Shown here: positions 16,054 to 25,028 of the stretch, in pieces
Layout of the letters: the number at the start of each line of letters is the position of its first letter
How positions within the stretch are numbered: position 1 is the stretch's first letter
NCBI RefSeq assembly: GCF_003997935.1
Contig: NZ_RZQL01000044.1
Coordinates: forward strand, 1 to 33,316
Direction of reading: 5' to 3'
Source: Mesorhizobium sp. M7A.F.Ca.US.006.01.1.1
GTDB taxonomy: Bacteria; Pseudomonadota; Alphaproteobacteria; Rhizobiales; Rhizobiaceae
Length of the DNA stretch: 33,316 nucleotides
Made by a program: the position numbers and the translations under genes
The notes under the pieces: model-generated
Database searches by the model: none
What the model saw: only the letters and a program-made list of their open reading frames with translations
Told to the model about the DNA's origin: nothing

Positions 16054-18021
16054 TCAGCCCCAGTGGGCGACGGTCCGTTTCTCAAAACTCTCCCGGAACT
16101 GGGCGGTGGTTTTGGGAAGTAGTTCGCCAGTCTCCCAGTCGAGAATCACGGCATAGTGCCGAACCGCATCGAGCGTATCGATCTCGCCCGAGCGATATTT
16201 GCGCGCGACCTCCTCGGGATCCATGCGTGCCCAGCCCTTCCGTTTCGCCCGGATGTCGGCACGGCAGGCTTCGGTCGCCGTCTCGTCGATTTCGTATTGG
16301 CACAAGTCGCGGTCGATTTCGCGGATCACCACGCCGTAGTCAGTCCTGGCACGCCCCAGGGAAACGTAGTCGTCGATCACGTCCTCCATCACCTTGCGAG
16401 GCTCGCGCTGCAGTGGATCGCCGAAACCACCGCCGCCGGCCGTCGGACGAGCGAACTGGTCGCCTGTGTGGACGGAGTAATCGGAGAATACGGAGCCGAG
16501 CCAGATCTCGGTCTCTTCTCCGGCGCGCTTCATGGTCAAGCCGTGGGGCATCGACGGCAGGCCTCCTTCGACACCCCAGACGACAGCGCGCTCGCGGTCG
16601 CAAATATAGGACATGACGGCATTTTCAGCCTCAAGCAGCAACGAGGTCTTCTGCACGCCGACGCCGCCCCGCCATTTGCCGGGCCCGGCTGAATCCTGCT
16701 TGATCTGGAACTCGATCGTCCGAGTGGGATTGACCCGCTCGTTGCCTTCGTTCGGCTGCGACATCAGCCCGGTTCCGAAGCAGGCGGTGGTGACATCGGC
16801 ACCATCCTTGCCGTTGCGCCCGCCCCAACCGCCGGGCAGCCATTCGTAGAACATGAAGATCGGCTTTTCGGGTTTGCGCGCGTCCCGCCCCCCGGCCAGC
16901 AGATATTCGAGGTTGAAGGCGCAGGCGATAGCGCGTTCGGGCATGATCTTCGACCACATCTCGAAGATCGCGTTCATGATCTTTTCGAACGGCATCAGGA
17001 ACCCGGTCACCGCCACCGGCCATTCCGCGCTGACGATGCTGTTCTTTGGCGCGGTCACCTCGATCATCCGGTAAAACCCGCTGTTGAGCGGGAGGTCCGG
17101 AAAGAACGTCTTCATGCCGGCGACCACGGCCGAGAAGGTCGCGCCCGGCGCGGAATTGTACATCGAGGCAATGGTCGAATGGCTTCCCGTAAAGTCGTAG
17201 TGGATCGTGTCGCCCTTGATCGTCATCTTGATGCGGATCGGGATCATGCCCTCGCCGGCACCGAGATCCCGGTCGATGTAGTCGACCGTCTCCCAGGTAC
17301 CGTCGGGCAGCTCCGCGAGACGCTTTCGCACGGCACGTTCGACGTAGTCCTGAACCTCTTCCATACCGCGCATGACCTGGCCGCGCCCGTACTTCTTGAC
17401 CAGCCGCAGCAGTTCGCGCTCGGCCGCCTGCGTCGCCTGCGCCTGGGAATGGATGTCGCCAATGATCGATGCGGGATCGCGCGTGTTGGCCGCGATCATG
17501 TTGGCAACATCGGAACAGAAGCGGCCGCGCTGGAAAAGGCGCAGCGGCGTGATCCGCAGGCCTTCGCGGAACATGTCACGGGCGGTGACGTCGAAGGAAC
17601 CCGGCACCGAGCCGCCAAGATCCGACCAGTGGCCGTTCGACTGTGAGAAGCCGATCAGTTTGTCTTCGTCGAAGATCGGCCGGACGAGCCGAACATCGCT
17701 GAAATGCGTACCGCCGGCATAGGGATCGTTGATTGCGTAGACGTCGCCGGGTGCCATATCGCCTTCGAAGACCCGGATCACCTCCTTGCATGTGTTGTGC
17801 AGTGTGCCGACATGGACCGCGATGTCGTAGTTGCCCTGGGCAACGGAGTTGCCATCGGCGTCGTGCAGGGCGTTCGAAAAGTCTCGGTTGTAGATGACGA
17901 AGGAATAGCAGGTGCGAAGCATCTGTTCGGCCATCTGGTCGACGGTGGTGATGAAGGAGTTCTTCAGTACCTCGAACGTTACCGGATCGAGGCTAGGGCT
18001 CGTTTCAATCAGCTTTGTCAT
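16054..18021 (-). CDS. hyuB: Hydantoinase B/oxoprolinase family subunit
   Basis: This 655-residue HyuB-family protein starts with SLDPVTFEVLKNSF, the usual N-terminal phrase. It has the family blocks YNRDFSNALHDADG, GDVYAINDPYAGGTHFSD, and a C-terminal GGGFGDPLQREP. With HyuA it forms an ATP-dependent enzyme that opens cyclic amides (hydantoin, 5-oxoproline, lactams). The family also includes acetone and acetophenone carboxylases. About 100 residues follow the GDPLQREP block, longer than in many HyuB proteins, so a carboxylase relative cannot be excluded. It begins three bases after hyuA. Pairing and family are firm; the substrate is inferred. Confidence 0.92.
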   Translation of the reverse strand: MTKLIETSPSLDPVTFEVLKNSFITTVDQMAEQMLRTCYSFVIYNRDFSNALHDADGNSVAQGNYDIAVHVGTLHNTCKEVIRVFEGDMAPGDVYAINDPYAGGTHFSDVRLVRPIFDEDKLIGFSQSNGHWSDLGGSVPGSFDVTARDMFREGLRITPLRLFQRGRFCSDVANMIAANTRDPASIIGDIHSQAQATQAAERELLRLVKKYGRGQVMRGMEEVQDYVERAVRKRLAELPDGTWETVDYIDRDLGAGEGMIPIRIKMTIKGDTIHYDFTGSHSTIASMYNSAPGATFSAVVAGMKTFFPDLPLNSGFYRMIEVTAPKNSIVSAEWPVAVTGFLMPFEKIMNAIFEMWSKIMPERAIACAFNLEYLLAGGRDARKPEKPIFMFYEWLPGGWGGRNGKDGADVTTACFGTGLMSQPNEGNERVNPTRTIEFQIKQDSAGPGKWRGGVGVQKTSLLLEAENAVMSYICDRERAVVWGVEGGLPSMPHGLTMKRAGEETEIWLGSVFSDYSVHTGDQFARPTAGGGGFGDPLQREPRKVMEDVIDDYVSLGRARTDYGVVIREIDRDLCQYEIDETATEACRADIRAKRKGWARMDPEEVARKYRSGEIDTLDAVRHYAVILDWETGELLPKTTAQFRESFEKRTVAHWG

Positions 18022-18024
18022 GTC

Positions 18025-20052
18025 TCAGCCTTTCGTCACGATGAGAATGTTCAGGAAGCCGTCGACGGTCGCGCTCATTCCCGGCGGGACCACGGTGGTG
18101 GAATCGAACTGTTCGACGATGGCGGGCCCTGCAAAGGCAGCGCCGGCGCTGAGTTGGTCGCGTTCATAGACAGCCGCATCATGAGATACACCGTCGAACC
18201 AGACGCCGCGGCGGCCGAGCGGCTCGGGCACATGAGGCAAGACTTCGTGCCGCGGTATCTCGGCTTTCGGGACGATGCCGATCGCCTTGACCGCGATGCG
18301 GAAGATCGACACCGGCGCCTCTTCGCGGCGGTAGTTGAACTCGCGTTCATGCTCGTTGTGGAATGCCTCGATCAGCGAGCAGATGCTCTCGATGCGCGCC
18401 GGGGCTGACACCGCAAGCGAGCGCCACTGGCCCTGGTACATCATCTCGACCGTACGCTGCAGCGCCATGTCTTCCCGCGCCACGCCCTCATGGGTCAGAC
18501 GCTCAACCGCCTGTTTTTCCATCAAAACAAAGGCTGTCTGCATCTCGGCGGGCGAGACCGTCGAAGCATCGGCCATGAAGCTTTCGGAGAAATCGTGCTG
18601 CACGTCGACGAGAAGGCAACCGAGGGCGGAGGTGACGCCGGGATTGGGCGGCACGATCACGGTTGGAATCGACAGCTCCTTGGCCACGGCTGCTCCGTGC
18701 AAAGCGCCTGCACCGCCGAATGCGACCAGCGCAAAGTCGCGCGGGTCATAGCCTCGGCTGATGGAGAGAAGCCGGACGGCATTGCCCATATTGGCGTTGG
18801 CGACGGCGATGATCGCCTCGGCCGCCTGGTGGAGTTCCATGCCGAAGGGTTCCGCCACCGTCTCCTGAACCGCCTGGGTGGCCAGGGCGGGGTCGAGCGT
18901 GATCTTGCCGCCCGCAAGGCTGGTGCCGAGACGGCCGAGCACGACATTGGCATCGGTATTGGTGGCAATGCGGTTGCCGTTCTTGTAGCAGGCCGGACCT
19001 GGAAAGGCGCCAGCGGACTGCGGTCCGTTGCGCAAGCTGCCGCCCTCGTCCTGCCATGCCAACGACCCGCCGCCCGCACCGATGGTCAGCACCTCGATGG
19101 AGGGAAAGCGGATCGGATATCCGAATTCGATGTACCAGTCTTTTGTGATGCGCGACTCCCCGTTCCAGGCCAGCGAGACGTCGGTGCTGGTACCGCCCAT
19201 GTCGAAGCCGATCGAGTTCGGGTAGCCACAGAGATTTCCGATGAAGCGGCTTGCGATCGCGCCGGCGGCGATGCCCGATCCCGCGAGCCGGGCCGAGAAA
19301 TCCTTGACGCTCGCGGGCGTCATGACCCCGCCACCGCTGTGCAGCAACAGGAGATCTCGTTTGTATCCGGCGGCCGCAAGCTTTTCTCCAAGACGCGACA
19401 CGTAGTCGACGACGACCGGGGCACAGACAGCGTTCGCCATGGTGGTGGAAAAACGTTCGTGCTCGAAGATTTCCGGCATCACCTCCGAGGAGATCGAGAC
19501 CGGCAGATCCGGCATTGCCTCCTTCAGGATATCACGCATGCGGCGCTCGTTGGCGCCGTTGACATAGGAGTTCATGAAGCAGACGGCGATCGACTTGACC
19601 TGCCGTTTCTTGAGAATCTCGGCGACACGGCGCGCGGCCTCTTCGTCCAGCGCTTCCAGGATCGTGCCCTCGGCACTGACCCGTTCCCGGACGGTCAGCC
19701 GGTCGCGGCGCGGGATATAGGGCTTGGCGACATCCTTGTAGGTGTCCCAGAGATCTTCCTTGTTGGCGCGACGGATCTCTACAACGTCACGAAAACCTTC
19801 GCTGCAGACCATTGCGATGCGCGGCAGGCGGCGGGTGATCAGCGCATTGGTGGCGACCGTCGTACCATGAGAGAACATCGTCACCTGCGAAAGATCGATG
19901 CGCCCCTGCTCCACGCCATTCATGATGGCCTGCATGGGATCGTCAGGCGTGGAGGCGGTCTTCTCGATGCGGATCGCTCCGCTATCTTCGTCCATGATGC
20001 AGATGTCGGTGAAGGTCCCTCCGACATCGACGGCAACTCTTATTCTGCTCAT
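18025..20052 (-). CDS. hyuA: Hydantoinase A/oxoprolinase family subunit (ATPase)
   Basis: This 675-residue HyuA-family protein is the ATP-binding partner of HyuB. The start at 20052 gives MSRIRVAVDVGGTFTDI, the classic acetate-kinase/actin-like phosphate loop, with AAGGAA as ribosome site; the upstream open frame is not conserved in type. Other motifs are FSHGTTVATNALI, SIGFDMGGTSTDVSL in the middle, and RDFALVAFGGAGALHG. Length matches the family. ATP-dependent lactam hydrolases such as OplBA of Pseudomonas putida and caprolactamase CapAB of P. jessenii belong here. The neighbouring AraC regulator mirrors OplR next to oplBA. An imperfect GC-rich hairpin (20085-20111) lies in the gap upstream. 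Confidence 0.93.
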   Translation of the reverse strand: MSRIRVAVDVGGTFTDICIMDEDSGAIRIEKTASTPDDPMQAIMNGVEQGRIDLSQVTMFSHGTTVATNALITRRLPRIAMVCSEGFRDVVEIRRANKEDLWDTYKDVAKPYIPRRDRLTVRERVSAEGTILEALDEEAARRVAEILKKRQVKSIAVCFMNSYVNGANERRMRDILKEAMPDLPVSISSEVMPEIFEHERFSTTMANAVCAPVVVDYVSRLGEKLAAAGYKRDLLLLHSGGGVMTPASVKDFSARLAGSGIAAGAIASRFIGNLCGYPNSIGFDMGGTSTDVSLAWNGESRITKDWYIEFGYPIRFPSIEVLTIGAGGGSLAWQDEGGSLRNGPQSAGAFPGPACYKNGNRIATNTDANVVLGRLGTSLAGGKITLDPALATQAVQETVAEPFGMELHQAAEAIIAVANANMGNAVRLLSISRGYDPRDFALVAFGGAGALHGAAVAKELSIPTVIVPPNPGVTSALGCLLVDVQHDFSESFMADASTVSPAEMQTAFVLMEKQAVERLTHEGVAREDMALQRTVEMMYQGQWRSLAVSAPARIESICSLIEAFHNEHEREFNYRREEAPVSIFRIAVKAIGIVPKAEIPRHEVLPHVPEPLGRRGVWFDGVSHDAAVYERDQLSAGAAFAGPAIVEQFDSTTVVPPGMSATVDGFLNILIVTKG

Positions 20053-20153
20053 GACAGTTCCTTCGCAGGTCTTTGCGGGCAAGGCCCGGCTTTCGCCGCC
20101 CCTTTGCCGGGATGACGTCGTAAAACATGGTGGAATCCCGGATTTCGTCGGGT

Positions 20154-21134
20154 CTAGTGCCGCTGTCTTGAGGTCGAAGCGCGGCCTGCCCGGTTCGCTG
20201 CTTCGCGACGGGTATCCGTCGGTGCGCAGCCGAACCGCGTCCGGTAGTGCTTGCAGAACTGGGACTGGTCGGCAAAGCCCCAGCGGTAAGCGATCTCGGC
20301 AACGCTGCTGATGTTGGTCACCGACATCAGCTCCTCGGCGCAAAGTTCAAGCCGGGCGTCGCGGATGAAGCCGTTGATCGACTGGTTGCTGTCCTGAAAA
20401 AGAACCTGCAGGTAACGGAGCGAGATGCCGCAGGCATCGGCCACCGCCTGCGGGCCGAGGCCGGAATTCTTCAGGTTGTCGCGAATATACTGCTCGGCAC
20501 GATGCAAATGGCCGGCCCGGATCGACGAGATGCTGCTGTCCAGCACGCGATCGTCGCTCACGATCGACAGGCACAGCATTTCCAGGATGTGCCTGCCCAT
20601 CATCTCGCGAGCGACTTCAGTGATCTCATCGACATGGCCGATCGTGGTTCGCACCGTGTCGAGGAAGAGCGCGGCGACGCCTTGGGTTGCGTCGAAACTG
20701 AGCGCACTGAGCCGTTCGGCAGACCCGATCCGCGCCCGAACGCTCGATGACGGCACCTTCAGGACCCACAGCGCGTTTGGCTTGCCGTGCCAGAATTCGT
20801 AAGGCGCATCTCCCCTCTCAACGAGGAAGCCCCCCGGACTGCAATTGACGGTTCTCGACCCTTGCGAAAAATTCACCTCCGACATCTCCGGGATGGTGAT
20901 GAGCAGGCTGGCGTCACGCTCGTTGAGGAAGTGGCGGCGATGGCGGCGATAGCTCACGGCATCGCAGCGCATTTTAGACACGCTGACGAGCCCGAGAGAG
21001 AAGGTTTCCAGCGTGCCTGAAAATTCGCGGCGGTTGCGATACTCGGTGTCGAGCGGAAAATAGGCTTCGGTAACAGCGGCTTGCCAGGCATCACCGCCTG
21101 CGGGACCGCCGATCGTATCGACGACGTATTTCAT
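20154..21134 (-). CDS. AraC family transcriptional regulator
   Basis: This 326-residue regulator has an N-terminal sensing domain of about 200 residues (RRHFLNERDASLLITIPE, CSPGGFLVERGDAPYEFWH) resembling the AraC-binding-like domain. Two helix-turn-helix units close the protein: LGPQAVADACGISLRYLQVLF and SSVAEIAYRWGFADQSQFCKHYRTRFG. It is the first gene of the minus-strand catabolic group, 101 bases upstream of hyuA. It probably activates hyuAB and the following genes when the substrate or a lactam intermediate is present, like OplR in P. putida. Binding sites were not identified. Confidence 0.92.
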   Translation of the reverse strand: MKYVVDTIGGPAGGDAWQAAVTEAYFPLDTEYRNRREFSGTLETFSLGLVSVSKMRCDAVSYRRHRRHFLNERDASLLITIPEMSEVNFSQGSRTVNCSPGGFLVERGDAPYEFWHGKPNALWVLKVPSSSVRARIGSAERLSALSFDATQGVAALFLDTVRTTIGHVDEITEVAREMMGRHILEMLCLSIVSDDRVLDSSISSIRAGHLHRAEQYIRDNLKNSGLGPQAVADACGISLRYLQVLFQDSNQSINGFIRDARLELCAEELMSVTNISSVAEIAYRWGFADQSQFCKHYRTRFGCAPTDTRREAANRAGRASTSRQRH

Positions 21135-21393
21135 TCCCCGACCTTTCTGGTTGGCCCGGTTAGCCCGGTGTTGTTCCGAAGATTACAGGAATTCACCGGC
21201 GCGTATTGGTCAAAAACGAATAAACTTATGTGGTCGGCTAGCCCAGACCGGAGCTCGCGACCAGCCTTGGGCGCGCAAACCGCCAGCCGACTTGGAGCCA
21301 TGCATTCTTTTCGCACACTCATTCAGGATAAGTTGCCGGCTTCCAGATGTGGGTGGAAATGATGTCCCGCAGTTCCGTGCGCACCGCACGGAA

Positions 21394-21643
21394 GAGTGGC
21401 AGCAGCGTGTAGCGGCGGAAAGCGACAATGTCCGCCTCTTCCTCAATCGAGAGCACCGTCGATCTCGGTTCCTTCGGACCAGTCGGCAGATCGGCGACCG
21501 AAGCTCGCCTCTTCCACTTCGCAACCGTCTTCTGGTTGATCCCGTAGCGCCTGGCCAGCCCCCCTCGGACTCTCTTGACTATGCTGTATCGCTCGACGGA
21601 CCGCCTCTGTCGTTTTGGCGCTCCCATGCAGAACTTGGCCTAT
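21394..21643 (-). pseudogene. IS481-type transposase N-terminal remnant, frameshifted and truncated
   Basis: Two minus-strand frames together restore the start of a rhizobial IS481-like transposase. One frame gives GQVLHGSAKTTEAVRRAIQHSQES (to about 21569). A second continues with RYGINQKTVAKWKRR, DLPTGPKEPRSTVL and VAFRRYTLLPL (to about 21394). The switch lies at a G6 run (minus strand, 21564-21559), consistent with a one-base insertion. The expected start codon before GQVLHG reads ATA instead of ATG. After TLLPL the homology stops and the frame closes at 21319, so the catalytic DDE domain is missing. It is a dead remnant between the catabolic and secretion loci. Family recognition is from memory of the conserved N-terminus. 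Confidence 0.75.
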
Positions 21644-21913
21644 AGCGCATCCTTTGAGTCTGGAGACAAGGATGTTCCATAAAGCCGGGATCAAACATCT
21701 AGGATCATCAGATCCAGCACCAAAGAAACGGAGGGGTTGTCGGCACGGAACATGCAGACCATGAGCGACTGGTTGTCGGCTTGTCGGCTCGGGGTCTTCA
21801 GTCCTGCCTCTTTTAGCTAGAGCAGCGAGAATTGTCAGGTCCTCTGCCTGCCGATAATCTCCAACCGCTCTGCGTTAGAATCACCTCAAAAGCGAAGTCA
21901 CTTGGCTAATCCG
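21644..21913. other. Intergenic stretch beyond the transposase remnant
   Basis: No gene is seen here. The part next to the remnant (to about 21715) may be the old 5' end of the insertion element, but I could not identify terminal repeats. A short imperfect direct repeat (TTGTCGGC twice) lies near 21766-21790. No clear terminator follows the HlyD-type gene. Confidence 0.4.
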
Positions 21914-23251
21914 TCATTTCTGGCGAAAGGCGGAGTGGAACGACACAACCAGCGGGCCCAGAATGTAGTCGAGCGCGGTGCGTTCCTCGGTGACGATCAT
22001 GACTGACGCTGGCATGCCCGGGTAAAGCGCAATCTGTGGGGCTGCTGCCAATTCAATCGGATCGACCGCTACGTCGGCAAGATAGTAGGGAAACCCGGTC
22101 TTGCTGTCGGTAATGCGATCCGCCGAAATGCGGGTGACGCGGCCATGAATTATGGGTATTGAGCGCTGCTTGTAGGATGTGAAACGAACTTCGGCAGCCA
22201 TATCGGGTCGCAGGTTCGATATGTCCTCGACGCGAATCTGGGCCTGGACGATCAGCGAATTTTCGGTCGGAACGATATCAAGGATGGTCTGGCCCGGCGA
22301 AACGATCGCGCCTATCGAGAAGACGCTGAGATCCATCACCTGGCCGTCATAAGGCGCGCGCACTTCGGCTCGGTCCATGGCAGCCTGGGCGGCAAACATC
22401 TTGGGCACGAGGTCGGCAAGGTTCGATTGCGTATCGATCAGCATGGCCGACAGCTTGGCTCGGCGCTCATTGGTCAATTGCGCGATTTGGCTCTCGAGTT
22501 CGGCTTTGCTCTGCTGACTGCCGCCGATTGCGCCGAGGTTCTCGTCGATCAAGCCCTGCAGATCCGAGGCGGACCTTTCCAGTTCCAGGATGCGCGGGCG
22601 GGTCGTCAGTCCGGCCTTGAGCAGCTTTGACAGGCTGGCCTTCTCGTTGATCGTCGATCGTAGCTGGGCCTGGTAGGATTCGACCCGAGACTGTTTGCCC
22701 TGGATCTGCTCCTCGAGCTCGGCAATGCGCCGCTTGAGTATCTGCCCGGCGCCGGCCATCGAGGCGCGTTGGCTTTCCAGATCGGCGATCTGGTTTGCCA
22801 TTGCATCCCTAAGGTAGTCTTCGTGCTCTTTGAGAATGTCCTTGGGAAAGGCAACAACCTCGCTGCCGTCCAGTTCGGCTCGGATCCTGGCATCGGTTGC
22901 GCGCAACAGCGCATATTGCTGGGCATAAAGATTGAACTCGGACCGAATCCTGGTGTCGTCCAGCTTCAGCATTATGTCGCCCTTCCTGACGACGTCGCCA
23001 TCCTTGACGCGGATCTCCTTCACCGTACCGCCGTCGAAGTGCTGTACGCTCTTTCGATTGCCATCCACCTTGACGATGGCGTCTGCAAGCACAGCGCCGT
23101 TCAGCGGGGCAAAGGCCGCCCAGCCGCCAAAGATACCGAAGAAGGCAACGATGATCAGCAGGCCGATATAGGCCGGCACCCGGATCGAATCCGGGGCCAG
23201 AATGCCGGTGTCGCCAGGCAGGCTCCGGTAGGTAAGGGCGCCGTCGCTCAT
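21914..23251 (-). CDS. prsE: HlyD family periplasmic adaptor of type I secretion
   Basis: This 445-residue adaptor bridges the inner-membrane ABC exporter and an outer-membrane TolC-type channel. A short cytoplasmic N-terminus is followed by one membrane segment (about 25-48), a first lipoyl half (VQHFDGGTVKEIRVKDGDVVRKGD), a long coiled coil (about 95-280), and the second lipoyl half and barrel (EVRAPYDGQVMDL, SPGQTILDIVPTE). MPASVMIVTEERTALDYILGPL is the typical C-terminal end of the PrtE/PrsE group. The ATG at 23251 with GGAGAG upstream is preferred over a TTG four codons earlier. It starts 19 bases after the ABC exporter gene. The symbol follows rhizobial PrsDE and is a family-level guess. 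Confidence 0.9.
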   Translation of the reverse strand: MSDGALTYRSLPGDTGILAPDSIRVPAYIGLLIIVAFFGIFGGWAAFAPLNGAVLADAIVKVDGNRKSVQHFDGGTVKEIRVKDGDVVRKGDIMLKLDDTRIRSEFNLYAQQYALLRATDARIRAELDGSEVVAFPKDILKEHEDYLRDAMANQIADLESQRASMAGAGQILKRRIAELEEQIQGKQSRVESYQAQLRSTINEKASLSKLLKAGLTTRPRILELERSASDLQGLIDENLGAIGGSQQSKAELESQIAQLTNERRAKLSAMLIDTQSNLADLVPKMFAAQAAMDRAEVRAPYDGQVMDLSVFSIGAIVSPGQTILDIVPTENSLIVQAQIRVEDISNLRPDMAAEVRFTSYKQRSIPIIHGRVTRISADRITDSKTGFPYYLADVAVDPIELAAAPQIALYPGMPASVMIVTEERTALDYILGPLVVSFHSAFRQK

Positions 23252-23270
23252 CGCTCTCTCCAAACACGGT

Positions 23271-24965
23271 TCATTGCGTTGCCACCGCCATTGGAGCCGC
23301 GCGCTGGTTGAGGAGCGCCACGATCTCGTTTCTCATGCCGAAGGCCTCGACGGCGCCATCGCGCAGCAGAAGGATCTTGTCGACATTCGCCAGAGTCGAG
23401 GGCCGATGCGAGACGATGATCACCGTGCTGCCGCGGCGCTTGAGCTCGATCGCACACTCGCTCAGCGCGCGGTCGCCGTCGGCGTCGAGATTGGAGCTCG
23501 GCTCGTCGAGAATGATCAGGTTCGGCGTTCCGAACACCGCCCGGGCAAGGGCAATCCGTTGCCGATATCCTCCTGACAGCACTGCGCCGCCTTCGCCGAT
23601 CTGCGTCTCATAGCCTTGCGGCAGGCGGATGATCATCTCATGCACGCCGGCGAGCCGCGCGGCCTCGATGACCTCCTGGTCGACATTGGTCTTGAAGCGG
23701 CCGATGTTGGCGGCGACCGTATCGGAGAAGAGTTCGATATCCTGCGGCAGATAGCCGATGTGGTCGCCGAGCGCGTCGTGCCCCCATTGCGACAGGTCGG
23801 CGCCGTCCAGCCTGACGGTACCACGGCTGGGTTGCATGACGCCCGCGAGATGACGCGCCAGCGTCGACTTGCCGGCACCAGAAGGGCCGACGATTCCCAG
23901 CGTCTCGCCTGCTTCCAGCCGGAACGACACGTCCCGCAGAAGCACTTTCTGCTGGCTGGCAATTGCAAAGCTGACCTGCTCGACCGAAATCTTGCCGGTG
24001 GGCTTGGGCAGGTTGAACGATCTTTCGTTCTGCGCGCCCCCATCCAGCAGCTTTTCGACCCTTGCCAATGCCGCCCGCCCCAGGATCAGGCTGCGCCAAA
24101 GGCCGACGATCTGCTCGACCGGCTGCAGCCCACGCCCTAGCAAGAGGCTCGCTGCGAACATGGTGCCGCCGGTGATCTGCCGCTCGATCACCAGATAGGC
24201 GCCGAGGCCAAGGATCAGCGACTGCATGGTGAGCCGCAGGAAACGGATCAGGCCCGACATCAGGGCGGCGCGATCGCTTGCCTCCGCCTGGCGCCGCAGC
24301 GCCAGGTTGCGGTCGCGCCCCCAGCGGCGGATGAGACCGTCGATCATCCCCATGGCGCGAACGACTTCCGCGTTTCTGAGGCTCATCTCGGTAAAGTTAT
24401 AGTTGGTTGTCGCCAGGTCGTTGGCCTGCTTCAGCGGCGAACGCACGATATACTCGTTGAGCACCGCCATAGCGATCAGGAGCAGCGAGCAGCCCAGTGC
24501 GAAGAAGCCGAGCCAGGGATGCAGCAGGAAGATGATGCCGATGTAGATGGGCGACCATGGCAGGTCGAACAAAGCGTGGATGCCGCTGCCGGTGATGACC
24601 TGCCTGAACGTGTCGAAGTCTCGGATCGGCTGGCTCGGCGAGGAGCCGGGCGATGGGGCCTCTACCGACGCCGCGAGGATTTTAGCCGACAGCAGCCGGT
24701 CGAGCCGCGCACTGGCACGCGTCAGGATCCAGGCGCGTACCAGGTCGAGGCCGGCCAGCGAAAGAAAGGCCGCCAGCAACACCAGGGTCAGCATCACCAG
24801 CGTGGTTTCGCTGCCGCTGGTGACGACCCGGTCGTAGATCTGCAGCATGTAGAGTGGGGAGGCCAGATAGAGCAGATTGATGGCCAGGCTGAATGCCGCC
24901 GCGACCAGGAAATAGCGGCGGCACGCCCGAAGCGCATCCTTCACAATTCGAGATTTGCTATCCAC
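23271..24965 (-). CDS. prsD: Type I secretion ABC exporter (PrtD/PrsD type)
   Basis: This 564-residue protein has both membrane and ATPase domains and energises export of the RTX protein encoded just upstream. The membrane domain (about 18-300) begins RYFLVAAAFSLAINLLYLASPLYMLQIYDRV, typical of PrtD. The ATPase domain has Walker A GPSGAGKST (near 359), signature LSGGYRQRIALARA (near 463), Walker B LIILDEPSSNLD (near 485) and the H-loop VSHRP (near 520). There is no C39 peptidase domain at the N-terminus, so the substrate should keep an uncleaved C-terminal signal. It starts 63 bases after the substrate gene, beyond a strong hairpin. No TolC gene is present in the window. Confidence 0.93.
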   Translation of the reverse strand: MDSKSRIVKDALRACRRYFLVAAAFSLAINLLYLASPLYMLQIYDRVVTSGSETTLVMLTLVLLAAFLSLAGLDLVRAWILTRASARLDRLLSAKILAASVEAPSPGSSPSQPIRDFDTFRQVITGSGIHALFDLPWSPIYIGIIFLLHPWLGFFALGCSLLLIAMAVLNEYIVRSPLKQANDLATTNYNFTEMSLRNAEVVRAMGMIDGLIRRWGRDRNLALRRQAEASDRAALMSGLIRFLRLTMQSLILGLGAYLVIERQITGGTMFAASLLLGRGLQPVEQIVGLWRSLILGRAALARVEKLLDGGAQNERSFNLPKPTGKISVEQVSFAIASQQKVLLRDVSFRLEAGETLGIVGPSGAGKSTLARHLAGVMQPSRGTVRLDGADLSQWGHDALGDHIGYLPQDIELFSDTVAANIGRFKTNVDQEVIEAARLAGVHEMIIRLPQGYETQIGEGGAVLSGGYRQRIALARAVFGTPNLIILDEPSSNLDADGDRALSECAIELKRRGSTVIIVSHRPSTLANVDKILLLRDGAVEAFGMRNEIVALLNQRAAPMAVATQ

Positions 24966-25000
24966 GTCCAGAACCCCACTCGATACGCGTCAGGCCAGGT

Positions 25001-25022
25001 GGGCCGCCGCTGACGGCGGCCC
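25001..25022 (-). promoter_or_regulatory. Strong hairpin between the RTX substrate gene and the exporter genes
   Basis: GGGCCGCCG (25001-25009) and CGGCGGCCC (25014-25022) form a perfect 9-bp GC stem with a 4-base loop, in the 63-base gap after the RTX stop. No T-run follows in the minus direction. It could limit read-through into the exporter genes or protect the 3' end of the substrate message, giving more substrate than exporter. Confidence 0.65.
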
Positions 25023-25028
25023 TTTGGT

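Noticed and set aside
18490..20115. 541-codon plus-strand open frame opposite hyuA
   Set aside because: Antisense shadow of hyuA; no ribosome site or recognisable domain.
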